From NCBI GenBank assembly GCA_034006985.1, contig JAVERT010000002.1, positions 168,340 through 232,339 on the forward strand: a DNA stretch of 64,000 nt, written 5' to 3'. A program made the translations under genes and the position numbers. This DNA comes from Gudongella sp034006985 (GTDB lineage: Bacteria > Bacillota > Clostridia > Tissierellales > Tissierellaceae). Every line of letters starts with the position of its first letter. The first letter of the stretch is position 1. Shown here piece after piece: positions 17,185-24,724 of this stretch. The notes beneath the pieces are model-generated. The model made no database searches, was not told the DNA's origin, and saw nothing but the letters and a program-made list of their open reading frames with translations.

Positions 17185-18600
17185 TTGACAAAGAGAATAG
17201 CTATAATCGGTGCTGGACCGGGAGGCTATGTTGCGGCTATTAAAGCTGCACAATTGGAAGCAGAAGTAATTTTAATTGAGAATAGAGAAATAGGAGGCAC
17301 CTGTCTTAATAGAGGGTGCATTCCTACTAAAACTTATTTTAGAAATGCTGAAATAATGTCTTCTTTAAAGAATTCTGAGAAATTCGGAATTAAAGTAGAA
17401 GGATATAGTTTAGATGGGAAAGCATTATTAGAAAGAAAAAATAATGTCGTTAATGACCTTGTAACTGGAATAGAAAAGCTAATTGCTTCTTATCCAAATA
17501 TAGAATTAATAAATGGTAAAGCGTCATTTAAAGACAATAGAACCCTTTTAGTTCAATTAAATGATGGTGGAACTAAGGAAATAAGTGCAGATAATATAAT
17601 AATTGCAACGGGCTCAAATTCACAAATGACTGAGACAAAGGGCGTAGATTTAAAAGGTGTAATTACTTCAGATGATATTTTAGAATTAGACCATATACCT
17701 GAAACTCTGATTGTAGTTGGTGGAGGGGTAATAGGACTTGAATTTGCAAGTATATATCAGGAACTAGGATCAAATGTTATTCTGCTTGCTTCTAGAATAT
17801 TAAAAGATGCAGACAAAGAGATTTCTAAAAGAATGACGCCAATTTTAAAGAAACAAGGTATAGAAACTTATGTTAATATAAGAGCTAAAGAAATTTCTGA
17901 GTTTAATGGGAAATTAAAGGTCGTTGCTAAATATAAGGACAAAGATGAAGAAATTGAAGTTGTCGGAGATTATGTCTTAATAGCTTCAGGAAGAGCTCCT
18001 TTTATTGATGGGTTAAATCTTGAAGTCGCAGGTGTAGAATGTGCTGCTAAGGGAATTAAGGTTGATGATAATTATGAAACTAGTGTCCCTGGAATATATG
18101 CAATAGGAGATGTTAATTCTAAGGGGATTCAGCTCGCACATGTAGCATCCGCTCAGGCTGAGTATGTTGTAGAAACTATAATGGGTCACAAGGCAGATGT
18201 AGTCTTAGAATATTGGCCAGCTTGTTGCTTTACTATGACAGAGGTTGCTCAAGTAGGTTATACGGAAGAGCAACTGAAGGAAAAAGAAGTAGACTATCGA
18301 ACGAGTAAGTTTATGTTTTCTGCGAATGGGAAAGCACTTTCTCTTGGAGAAACAGATGGAATCGTAAAGATAATTGCTTCAAATAAAGACAATAAAATAT
18401 TAGGTGTTCATATTTTAGGACCTCATGCGAATGATTTAATTCATGAAGGAGCTTTAGCAATTTCAAACAATTTGGATGTAGCCGCTATAAAAAGAACCAT
18501 TCATGCTCATCCTACATTATCTGAAGCATTTTTTGAAGCAACACTTGGATTAGACGATGCAGCAATTCATATAGCACCTAAAAAGAAAAGAAGAAAATAA
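17185..18600 (+). CDS. lpdA: Dihydrolipoyl dehydrogenase (glycine cleavage L protein)
   Basis: It reoxidises dihydrolipoyl-GcvH with FAD and NAD+. The 471-residue product has the FAD-binding IAIIGAGPGGYVAAI, the redox disulfide Cys40/Cys45 in GGTCLNRGCIPTK, the NAD-binding VVGGGVIGLEFASIY and the C-terminal HAHPTLSEAF. TTG 17185 is chosen because AGGGGTGA lies just upstream and it gives the family N-terminus. The upstream in-frame GTG at 17128 would overlap gcvPB. There is no E2-type lipoyl domain, as expected for a Gcv-dedicated enzyme. Confidence 0.95.
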   Translation: MTKRIAIIGAGPGGYVAAIKAAQLEAEVILIENREIGGTCLNRGCIPTKTYFRNAEIMSSLKNSEKFGIKVEGYSLDGKALLERKNNVVNDLVTGIEKLIASYPNIELINGKASFKDNRTLLVQLNDGGTKEISADNIIIATGSNSQMTETKGVDLKGVITSDDILELDHIPETLIVVGGGVIGLEFASIYQELGSNVILLASRILKDADKEISKRMTPILKKQGIETYVNIRAKEISEFNGKLKVVAKYKDKDEEIEVVGDYVLIASGRAPFIDGLNLEVAGVECAAKGIKVDDNYETSVPGIYAIGDVNSKGIQLAHVASAQAEYVVETIMGHKADVVLEYWPACCFTMTEVAQVGYTEEQLKEKEVDYRTSKFMFSANGKALSLGETDGIVKIIASNKDNKILGVHILGPHANDLIHEGALAISNNLDVAAIKRTIHAHPTLSEAFFEATLGLDDAAIHIAPKKKRRK

Positions 18601-18604
18601 TACT

Positions 18605-18631
18605 AGACGACGAGTTAACTCGTCGTCTTTT
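18605..18631 (+). terminator. Intrinsic terminator after the gcv operon
   Basis: AGACGACGAG and CTCGTCGTCT form a perfect 10-bp GC-rich stem around TTAA, followed by TTT. It is palindromic and could act in both directions, but only the plus strand has a gene ending here. Confidence 0.88.
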
Positions 18632-18650
18632 AAATATGAGGGGCGAAGTA

Positions 18651-19271
18651 ATGGCTAAATATAGAAAAACACTGCTTTATATAAGCTTTGTAATTTTTAT
18701 TGTTTTAGGGATTCTTGTTTTTAAGAGTGATAGGGGTATTATATTTGATGTATGGATTTTAAATTGGATAAAAGAGAGTTTAAGTATAAGAGTAGTTTCA
18801 TTTATGGGATTAGTTTCATTTTTGGGATCGGAAACATTCCTATTCCCAATTATGGCAATGGTCATTTCCTATTTCTTAATAAAAAAATCATATTATATAT
18901 CTGTTTTACTTCTAGCATCTTCATTAGGTAGCTTTATAGTTAATTATTTATTAAAAGCAATATTCCAAAGAACAAGACCACTAGAGTACTTTTTAGTAGA
19001 ACAAGCTGGTCTTAGCTATCCTAGTGGGCATACTATGGTTTCAACAACTATGTTTCTAACATTTGCATATATATATTCAAGAGGGAAATCTGAGACCAAG
19101 AAAAAATATGCATACACTTTAGCTCTTATTTATATTCTTTTGATGGGAATAAGCCGAGTATCTTTAGGAGTACATTGGCCAACTGATATAATCGGAGGAT
19201 TATTGGGTGGTTATATTTTTTATGAGTTGCTTATATTAAAAATTCCAAAAAAAATTCTTAAAAAGCGTTGA
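18651..19271 (+). CDS. PAP2-family membrane phosphatase
   Basis: This is a 206-residue multi-pass membrane protein with the three PAP2 motifs: KAIFQRTRP (K-x6-RP type), SYPSGHTM (PSGH) and SRVSLGVHWPTDI (SR-x5-H-x3-D). Such enzymes dephosphorylate lipid pyrophosphates or phosphatidate at the membrane; the substrate here, for instance undecaprenyl pyrophosphate, is inference. ATG 18651 is favoured over ATG 18636 because GAGGGGCG lies between them. It stands alone between gcv and the minus-strand Crp/Fnr gene. Confidence 0.85.
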   Translation: MAKYRKTLLYISFVIFIVLGILVFKSDRGIIFDVWILNWIKESLSIRVVSFMGLVSFLGSETFLFPIMAMVISYFLIKKSYYISVLLLASSLGSFIVNYLLKAIFQRTRPLEYFLVEQAGLSYPSGHTMVSTTMFLTFAYIYSRGKSETKKKYAYTLALIYILLMGISRVSLGVHWPTDIIGGLLGGYIFYELLILKIPKKILKKR

Positions 19272-19276
19272 TTTTG

Positions 19277-19954
19277 CTAATTAAGAGTTTTTTCAAGTTT
19301 TTTTAAATCTAGAATTTTAAATCTATTTTTATAGAAGTCAATAAGTCCATCCTGTTTCATTTTTATTAATTCACGCGATAATGATGGTCTTGGAATATTT
19401 AGTAATTCAGCCATTTTTTTTCTACTATACGGCAAAAGAAGTGAAGATGTTTTTTGTCTTGCGTATTCAAGTAACAATATATTTACGATTTTTTTTCTGG
19501 TAGTATCAAGGGATAGATTTGTAATTCTGTCATTTAACATATGAATTCTTTTAGAAAGAACTCCAGCAAAATTTTCTATTACAATAGGATTTTTGCTGAG
19601 TAGTTGTGAAAGCTCTTTTCTAGGGATGAATAAAATTGTACTTTTAGTGGTGGAGATAACATTTGCGGGATATTCTTTTTTATTGGAAAAAACAAGTGAT
19701 TCAGCAAATATATTTCCAGCTGAAAAATGGCTTATAGTTACAATTTTACCAGAAGTGAAGGGTTTGTGGATTTCAACCTCCCCGCAAAGAATAAGTGATA
19801 AACTATTACAAGGATCACCTTCAAGCGCTATGATTTCTCCAACAGAGTATTCTTTTTTAAAGATATTTACTCCATCTATTAATTTCTTAATTTCTTCTTC
19901 ATTTAATCCATTGAATAGAATAGAATTTTTTAACAACTCCAATGATAATTCCAT
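19277..19954 (-). CDS. Crp/Fnr-family transcriptional regulator
   Basis: The 225-residue product has an N-terminal cyclic-nucleotide-binding-type beta barrel (GEIIALEGDPCNSLSLILCGEVEIHK, about residues 38-63) and a C-terminal winged helix (SRKKMAELLNIPRPSLSRELIKMKQDGLI, about 176-205). No N-terminal FNR cysteine cluster is seen, so it is not an [4Fe-4S] FNR; the ligand is unknown. An AGGAGG ribosome binding site lies on the minus strand. It is divergent from a small unknown gene, a likely target. Confidence 0.9.
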   Translation of the reverse strand: MELSLELLKNSILFNGLNEEEIKKLIDGVNIFKKEYSVGEIIALEGDPCNSLSLILCGEVEIHKPFTSGKIVTISHFSAGNIFAESLVFSNKKEYPANVISTTKSTILFIPRKELSQLLSKNPIVIENFAGVLSKRIHMLNDRITNLSLDTTRKKIVNILLLEYARQKTSSLLLPYSRKKMAELLNIPRPSLSRELIKMKQDGLIDFYKNRFKILDLKKLEKTLN

Positions 19955-19982
19955 AGATATACCTCCTTAACCTATTATTCAT

Positions 19983-20046
19983 TATACCCATTGGCAGGGA
20001 ACTAATTCAGACAAAAAATAGTGTTAATTTAAAGAATTTGGGTATA
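19983..20046. promoter_or_regulatory. Divergent promoter region with mirrored -10 elements
   Basis: TATACCCA at 19983-19990 and TGGGTATA at 20039-20046 are exact inverse copies. Each forms the start of a -10 box preceded by TGGG, one for the minus-strand Crp/Fnr gene (TATAAT) and one for the plus-strand 20077 gene (TATAGT). Neither has a good -35 box, suggesting activator dependence. Confidence 0.4.
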
Positions 20047-20076
20047 GTAATAAAATAGACTCAAAGGAGATGCACG

Positions 20077-20355
20077 ATGAATAATATACTATTAATAAAT
20101 AGAATAAATCCCAAAGATTATACTGGAAATAAAGTAAAGGTTTTTTTTCTTATTGGAGAAATAAATAATGCATCTATTAAACAAAATCTTATGGATTTGC
20201 TAGACGATTCTAGAGTTGTTGATAAATCAGAAATTGTATATAAATATAATGGAGTTGAATTAGGAATTTTAGTTCAATCAATACCAATTATATTGAAATT
20301 ATTAGCGGATTCAAATATCAGCGTTTATGGAGTTTATGCTATTTATAATCCATAA
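20077..20355 (+). CDS. Small conserved-looking protein of unknown function
   Basis: I do not recognise this 92-residue protein. It is probably soluble, with alternating strands and helices (VKVFFLIGEINNASIKQNLMDLLDD; GVELGILVQSIPIILKLLAD) and a hydrophobic end (VYGVYAIYNP). It has no cysteines and no catalytic motif that I can see. AAAGGAGATG precedes the ATG. Its 122-base divergent spacing from a Crp/Fnr regulator suggests it is controlled by that regulator. Confidence 0.7.
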   Translation: MNNILLINRINPKDYTGNKVKVFFLIGEINNASIKQNLMDLLDDSRVVDKSEIVYKYNGVELGILVQSIPIILKLLADSNISVYGVYAIYNP

Positions 20356-20414
20356 AATCTATAAGAAAAATAATTTAAGTAGTAATGTTGATAGTGTTTT
20401 GGTATAATAATTAA

Positions 20415-20429
20415 ATGTAATGATTACAA
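20415..20429. promoter_or_regulatory. Fur/PerR-type 7-1-7 dyad before the ferritin gene
   Basis: ATGTAAT-G-ATTACAA is a 7-1-7 inverted repeat (inner TGTAAT/ATTACA perfect). Compared with the PerR consensus TTATAATnATTATAA, 11 of 14 positions match. It sits about 82 bases before ferritin and just after an extended -10 (TGGTATAAT, 20400-20408), where a repressor would cover the start site. Confidence 0.45.
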
Positions 20430-20510
20430 ATAATTTAATCTGTGATTAGTTATATGTATTTAGGGTAAAATATGTTAAGATAAAAAAACTATAAACTTGG
20501 AGGTAATAAA

Positions 20511-21026
20511 ATGAATGAAAAATTAATGAAAGCTTTAAATGATCAATTTAACTATGAAATGTTATCGGGATATTATTATGTGGGAATGGCAGCATATTGT
20601 GAATCAGAAAATATGAGGGGTATGGCTCATTTTTTAAATGAACAAGCAAAAGAAGAATATCTTCATTCCATGAAATTTTATACTTTTATAAATGATATGG
20701 GTGGTAGAGTAACTGTTCAAGCGATACCGGAACCTAAAAACGATTACAAGTCATTCTTAGAAGTATTTGAAATGGCTTTACATCATGAAAAAAGTGTTAC
20801 TTCTAGAATATATGATTTATTAGATATGGCAAAAGAAGAGAGTAATTATCCAACAACAGGTTTTCTTCAGTGGTTTGTAGAAGAACAATTAGAAGAAGAA
20901 AATAATATGCAAGACATTATATTTAAACTTAAAGGAGTTAAAGATCACTTCCAAGGCCTTATGATGATAGACAAAGAATTAGGCTCAAGAGTACCAGTTA
21001 CAAGTGCAGTAGTTGAAGCAGAATAG
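20511..21026 (+). CDS. ftn: Non-haem ferritin
   Basis: Ferritin oxidises and stores iron in a cytosolic 24-mer. The 171-residue protein has the ferroxidase ligands in LNDQFNYEMLSGYYYVGMAAYCESENMRGMAHFLNEQAKEE and the EEQLEEENN helix, as in prokaryotic ferritins (FtnA). A TTGGAGG ribosome binding site is present. It lies alone between a Fur/PerR-like dyad and a terminator, suggesting metal- or peroxide-controlled expression. Confidence 0.93.
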   Translation: MNEKLMKALNDQFNYEMLSGYYYVGMAAYCESENMRGMAHFLNEQAKEEYLHSMKFYTFINDMGGRVTVQAIPEPKNDYKSFLEVFEMALHHEKSVTSRIYDLLDMAKEESNYPTTGFLQWFVEEQLEEENNMQDIIFKLKGVKDHFQGLMMIDKELGSRVPVTSAVVEAE

Positions 21027-21058
21027 AATTAAAACAATATAAAATATTTAATAAAAGC

Positions 21059-21109
21059 AACAGATAAAGGAATAATAAAGCACTATGCCTTTATCTGTTT
21101 TATTTTTTT
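21059..21109 (+). terminator. Intrinsic terminator after ferritin
   Basis: AACAGATAAAGG and CCTTTATCTGTT form a 12-bp stem with a 17-base loop, followed by TTATTTTTTT. It separates ferritin from the ArsR gene. Confidence 0.85.
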
Positions 21110-21131
21110 GTGAAAAAAAACTCAAATAAGC

Positions 21132-21160
21132 TTGACTATTATATCTATATATTCTAATAT
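21132..21160 (+). promoter_or_regulatory. Promoter of the ArsR / CoA-disulfide reductase operon
   Basis: TTGACT at 21132-21137, a 17-base spacer, and TAATAT at 21155-21160. The -10 box and half the spacer are buried in the 28-base operator palindrome, so a bound repressor would block polymerase. Confidence 0.75.
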
Positions 21161-21168
21161 ATAGATAT
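21141..21168. promoter_or_regulatory. Perfect 12-4-12 operator palindrome
   Basis: ATATCTATATAT and ATATATAGATAT are perfect inverse copies around TCTA. ArsR-family repressors bind long AT-rich dyads of this layout, and the gene for one starts 22 bases downstream. Autoregulation is the natural reading. Confidence 0.75.
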
Positions 21169-21190
21169 AGCGATATAAAGGAGGGATTAG

Positions 21191-21487
21191 ATGAAGATTG
21201 ATCCAAAGGGAATGGAAGATAAAGCTTCATTGCTAAAGCTTTTAGCTCATCCTATTAGATTATGTATATTAAGAGGTCTTACAAAAGACGGAGAAAACAA
21301 TGTTTCTTTTATGCAAGATTGTCTGGATGTACCTCAATCTACATTGTCCCAACACCTTTCAAAACTTAGATTAGCTGGAATAGTCAAGAATGAAAGAAGA
21401 GGCACTGAAATATTTTATTCAGTGGTAAATGAGGAAGTTATAAGTATAATAAATTTATTGTTTGATCAAGAGGAGGAGTTAAATTGA
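21191..21487 (+). CDS. ArsR-family repressor, possible persulfide or redox sensor
   Basis: This is a 98-residue winged-helix protein (LLKLLAHPIRLCILRGL; CLDVPQSTLSQHLSKLRLAGIVKNERRGTEIFYSV). It lacks the ArsR ELCVCDL metal motif. It has only two cysteines, Cys25 and Cys44, which could form a thiol switch as in BigR/SqrR; that is inference from its neighbours. The stop overlaps the next gene's TTG start (TTGA), so the two are translationally coupled. A GGAGGG ribosome binding site is present. Confidence 0.88.
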   Translation: MKIDPKGMEDKASLLKLLAHPIRLCILRGLTKDGENNVSFMQDCLDVPQSTLSQHLSKLRLAGIVKNERRGTEIFYSVVNEEVISIINLLFDQEEELN

Positions 21488-23220
21488 CAAAAAAAGTGGT
21501 AATTGTTGGTGGTGTAGCTGGAGGGGCAACTGCTCTGACAAGACTAAGAAGACTAGATGAAAAAGCGGAAATTGTGATGTTAGAAAGAGGGGAATATATC
21601 TCATTTGCTAACTGTGGACTTCCTTATTATATTGGAGGGACCATCGAAGATAGAGAGAAGCTTGTAGTACACAGTCCTGAAGCAATTATGGAAAAATACG
21701 GTGTGGTTGTAAGGAATATGTCTGAGGTAATAAAAATAAATAAAGAAGAAAAATATGTTGAAGTTAAAAATATAAAGACAGGTGAGACTTATAACGAAAG
21801 TTATGATTATTTATTACTTTCAACAGGTTCAACTCCAATAAAGCCACCAATACCTGGAATAGATTCTCCAAATATTTTTAGTTTGTGGAATATTCCTGAT
21901 GTTGATGCAATAAAAGCATATGTTGATGAGAAAAAACCTAAGAGAGCAATCGTTGTTGGTGGAGGTTTTATAGGAATAGAAATGGCTGAGAACTTACATG
22001 ACTTAGGGATGGAAGTTTCTATAGTTGAAATGTCAGATCAAGTTATGGCACCTATAGACTTTGAGATGGCTGAAATAGTTCATGAGCATTTAAGAGCTAA
22101 GGGTGTTCATCTTCATATCAAAGATGGCGTTAGTAAGTTTGAGTATGAAAATGGGACGACTAAGATAACACTTCAATCTGGGAAAGAAGTAAGTGGAGAT
22201 ATTGTTATTCTTTCAATTGGAATAAGACCTAATGGTGAATTGGCAAAAGATTCAGGGTTAGTTCAAAATCAGCGTGGGGGAATAGTAGTAGATAAATATT
22301 TAAAAACATCTGATGATTCAATTTATGCAATTGGTGATGTTATTGAAGTAGAAGACTTTGTTAATAAAATCCAAACTATGATTCCACTTGCAGGCCCTGC
22401 AAATAAGCAAGGTAGAATAGTTGCTAATAATATACTTGGTGAATATAAAGAAGAGTACAAGGGAACACAAGGAACTAGTATTGCTAAAGTGTTTGATTTA
22501 GCTGTAGCAAGTACTGGTGTAAATGAGAAAACTTTAATTAGACTAGGTAAAGAGTACAAAAAGGACTATAATTTAGCACTTATTCATGTAAACTCAAGTG
22601 CCGAATACTATCCAGGCGCTCTTCCAATGACTATAAAACTTTTATTTAATCTTGAAGGGAAAATTTTAGGTTCACAAATAGTTGGATACGAAGGTGTTGA
22701 CAAAAGAATAGATGTAATAGCTACAGCAATTAGATTTAATGGAACAGTTCAAGATTTAATTGAATTAGAATTAGCATATGCACCTCCTTATTCTTCAGCT
22801 AAAGACCCAGTAAATATGGTAGGTTTTGTTGCAGATAACTTAATGAAAAATATGACTGATCAAATTCTTTGTCAAGAGCTTGTAGAATTAGATCCTAAAG
22901 ATTATGTTATTTTAGATATTAGGAAGCAAGTAGAAAGAGACTTAGGAACAATTGAGGGATCATTGCATATTCCTATTGAAGAACTTCGTACTAGAATAAA
23001 TGAACTGGATAAATCTACGAATTATATAATTCTTTGTTCAATCGGATTAAGGGGATATTTATCAGATCGAATCTTAAAAGATAATGGTTTTAAATCTAGA
23101 AATTTAGTGGGTGGTTTTAAAACATATAAAACACTTTATATGAAAAGCGAAACACCTACAGAATCTAGTCCTCAATCATTTTCAGATTCGGGGGTATCAA
23201 ACGCAACTGTGGGAAAGTAG
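21484..23220 (+). CDS. CoA-disulfide / polysulfide reductase with rhodanese domain
   Basis: This NAD(P)H-dependent flavoenzyme acts on CoA disulfide or CoA persulfide. The 578 residues contain the FAD fold (VVIVGGVAGGATALTRLRRLD), single redox Cys44 in SFANCGLPYYIGG, the NADH fold (AIVVGGGFIGIEMAENL), a dimerisation domain, and a rhodanese domain (about 470-555) with Cys518. TTG start after GAGGAGG. The frame ends TAG directly after the heptamer G GGA AAG; the -1 frame continues into TusA and DsrE domains. Confidence 0.9.
   Translation: MTKKVVIVGGVAGGATALTRLRRLDEKAEIVMLERGEYISFANCGLPYYIGGTIEDREKLVVHSPEAIMEKYGVVVRNMSEVIKINKEEKYVEVKNIKTGETYNESYDYLLLSTGSTPIKPPIPGIDSPNIFSLWNIPDVDAIKAYVDEKKPKRAIVVGGGFIGIEMAENLHDLGMEVSIVEMSDQVMAPIDFEMAEIVHEHLRAKGVHLHIKDGVSKFEYENGTTKITLQSGKEVSGDIVILSIGIRPNGELAKDSGLVQNQRGGIVVDKYLKTSDDSIYAIGDVIEVEDFVNKIQTMIPLAGPANKQGRIVANNILGEYKEEYKGTQGTSIAKVFDLAVASTGVNEKTLIRLGKEYKKDYNLALIHVNSSAEYYPGALPMTIKLLFNLEGKILGSQIVGYEGVDKRIDVIATAIRFNGTVQDLIELELAYAPPYSSAKDPVNMVGFVADNLMKNMTDQILCQELVELDPKDYVILDIRKQVERDLGTIEGSLHIPIEELRTRINELDKSTNYIILCSIGLRGYLSDRILKDNGFKSRNLVGGFKTYKTLYMKSETPTESSPQSFSDSGVSNATVGK
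23211..23217 (+). promoter_or_regulatory. Candidate -1 programmed frameshift site (G GGA AAG)
   Basis: The heptamer fits X XXY YYZ in the upstream reading frame: last base of GTG, then GGA AAG, then TAG stop. tRNA-Gly and tRNA-Lys can re-pair on GGG and AAA. After slipping, the next codons are GTA GTA ACC, leading into the TusA domain with no intervening stop. The overlap of the two open frames is only 23169-23220. A G5 run at 23190-23194 is a rival site for a one-base deletion. Confidence 0.55.
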
Positions 23221-23984
23221 TAACCTCGGCTGGAGAAACTATAAAGCTTAATGCTTGTGGTTTATCTTGCCCGGGGCCAATAATAAAAGTATCTGAGAAA
23301 ATGAAGACTCTAAAGGATGGGGAGGTACTTGAAGTATCTTCTACAGACCCTGGTTTTACGAGTGATATAAGAGCATGGTGTAACAATACAGGAAATACAT
23401 TTATCTGTGATGAAAAAACGGATAATAAATGGGTAGTAGAACTTCAAAAAGGCCAAGCACAAAAATTAGCACAAGAACAACAATTAGGTTTAGTCCAAAA
23501 TCAAGTTCCACTTAAAAAAGAAAAAACAATGGTTGTTTTTAGTGGAGATTTAGATAAAGCTATTGCATCATTTATAATTGCAAATGGAGCAAGGGCTATG
23601 GAAAATGAAGTTACTATGTTCTTTACATTTTGGGGATTAAATATTTTAAGAAGACCAGAACCGATAAGTGTACAAAAAGATTTTATGGCAAATATGTTTA
23701 GTAAAATGATGCCTAGAGGAAGTAAAAAATTAAGTTTATCTAAAATGAACATGGCAGGAATGGGTCCTAAGATGATAAGAAAAATTATGGATAAACATAA
23801 TATTTCTTCTTTAGAGGAACTTATGAAAATAGGAATAGATTCTGGGATAAGAATTGTAGCTTGTCAGATGTCAATGGATTTAATGGGAATTACTAAAGAA
23901 GAACTGATTGATGGTATTGAAATTGGTGGTGTTGCAACTTATTTAGATGCTGCTGATGGGTCAAATGTTAACCTTTTTATATAG
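23217..23984 (+). CDS. TusA and DsrE-like sulfur-carrier domains in the -1 frame
   Basis: The -1 frame is open from 23169. From 23217 it encodes 255 residues: a TusA/SirA domain with the persulfide Cys in KLNACGLSCPGPI, then a DsrE/F/H-like domain (TMVVFSGDLDKAIASFIIANGA; conserved Cys in IRIVACQMSMDLMG). No ATG, GTG or TTG lies in this frame before the CPGP motif; the first, ATG 23301, would cut the TusA domain in half. Homologous Firmicute proteins carry reductase, rhodanese, TusA and DsrE in one chain, so an 833-residue fusion is expected. Confidence 0.8.
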   Translation, partial: VVTSAGETIKLNACGLSCPGPIIKVSEKMKTLKDGEVLEVSSTDPGFTSDIRAWCNNTGNTFICDEKTDNKWVVELQKGQAQKLAQEQQLGLVQNQVPLKKEKTMVVFSGDLDKAIASFIIANGARAMENEVTMFFTFWGLNILRRPEPISVQKDFMANMFSKMMPRGSKKLSLSKMNMAGMGPKMIRKIMDKHNISSLEELMKIGIDSGIRIVACQMSMDLMGITKEELIDGIEIGGVATYLDAADGSNVNLFI

Positions 23985-24015
23985 ACTCTAATAGAATAAT
24001 AATGTATAATAATAT

Positions 24016-24045
24016 AAAAGATGGAATCATTCCATCTTTTATATT
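24016..24045 (+). terminator. Intrinsic terminator after the sulfur operon
   Basis: AAAAGATGGAA and TTCCATCTTTT form an 11-bp stem around TCA, with the T-run contained in the right arm. Confidence 0.8.
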
Positions 24046-24090
24046 AGCTTATAAGATAAAAAATGAAACTATTTTAAAGGAGGATTTACT

Positions 24091-24636
24091 ATGAATGCTA
24101 TGACACAAGATAATTTAAGATCAGCTTTTGGTGGAGAGAGTCAAGCTCATATGAGATACAGAATTTGGGCTAACAAAGCTAAAAAAGACGGTTTCCCAAC
24201 AGTAGCTAGGTTATTTATGGCAACATCAGATGCAGAACAAGTTCATGCAACTCTTCATTTTACAGCGTTAAAAGATATTGCTGGAGATTTTTCAGTTATA
24301 TCAGGTGGTGGATTTGGTTTAGGAACTACTTCGGAAAATCTAGCTGGCGGTATTGCAGGAGAGATGTTTGAAGTATCACAAATGTATCCAGCATATCTAA
24401 GTGTAGCAGAAATGCAAGGAGAAAAAGAAGCAGTTAGAGCAATGAAATATGCTGTAGCGGCAGAACGAGTTCATGCAGACCGTTACATAGAAGCTAAAAA
24501 AGCTGTAGATGTAGGAAACGATTTAGAAGTAAAAGTGATTGAATTATGTCCAGTATGTGGATATATAACTCTTACTGGCGAAGAAGATAATTGCCCAATT
24601 TGCCAAGCTAAAAGATCAGTATTTGTTGCTTATTAA
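24091..24636 (+). CDS. rbr: Rubrerythrin
   Basis: Rubrerythrin reduces hydrogen peroxide in anaerobes using a diiron site and a rubredoxin-like centre. The 181-residue product has the diiron helices (GGESQAHMRYRIWANKAKKDG; DAEQVHATLHF; AAERVHADRYIEA) and a C-terminal Cys4 iron site, CPVCGY and CPICQ. AAGGAGG ribosome binding site. Monocistronic between two terminators; ferritin, rubredoxin and this gene form an oxidative-stress set. Confidence 0.94.
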   Translation: MNAMTQDNLRSAFGGESQAHMRYRIWANKAKKDGFPTVARLFMATSDAEQVHATLHFTALKDIAGDFSVISGGGFGLGTTSENLAGGIAGEMFEVSQMYPAYLSVAEMQGEKEAVRAMKYAVAAERVHADRYIEAKKAVDVGNDLEVKVIELCPVCGYITLTGEEDNCPICQAKRSVFVAY

Positions 24637-24639
24637 TTG

Positions 24640-24670
24640 GACGCCCAGATGGGCGTCTATATTTATTTCT
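24640..24670 (+). terminator. Intrinsic terminator after rubrerythrin
   Basis: GACGCCC and GGGCGTC pair around AGAT, followed by TATATTTATTT. Confidence 0.8.
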
Positions 24671-24724
24671 ACAATAGAAATTCATATTGTAAATGTTGAA
24701 TATTCTTAAATAGGGAGAAAAAAG

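Noticed and set aside
23301..23984. Independent gene starting at ATG 23301
   Set aside because: This start lies after the TusA CPGP active-site motif and would give a broken TusA domain; no ribosome binding site of quality precedes it. The domain boundaries need the upstream frame.
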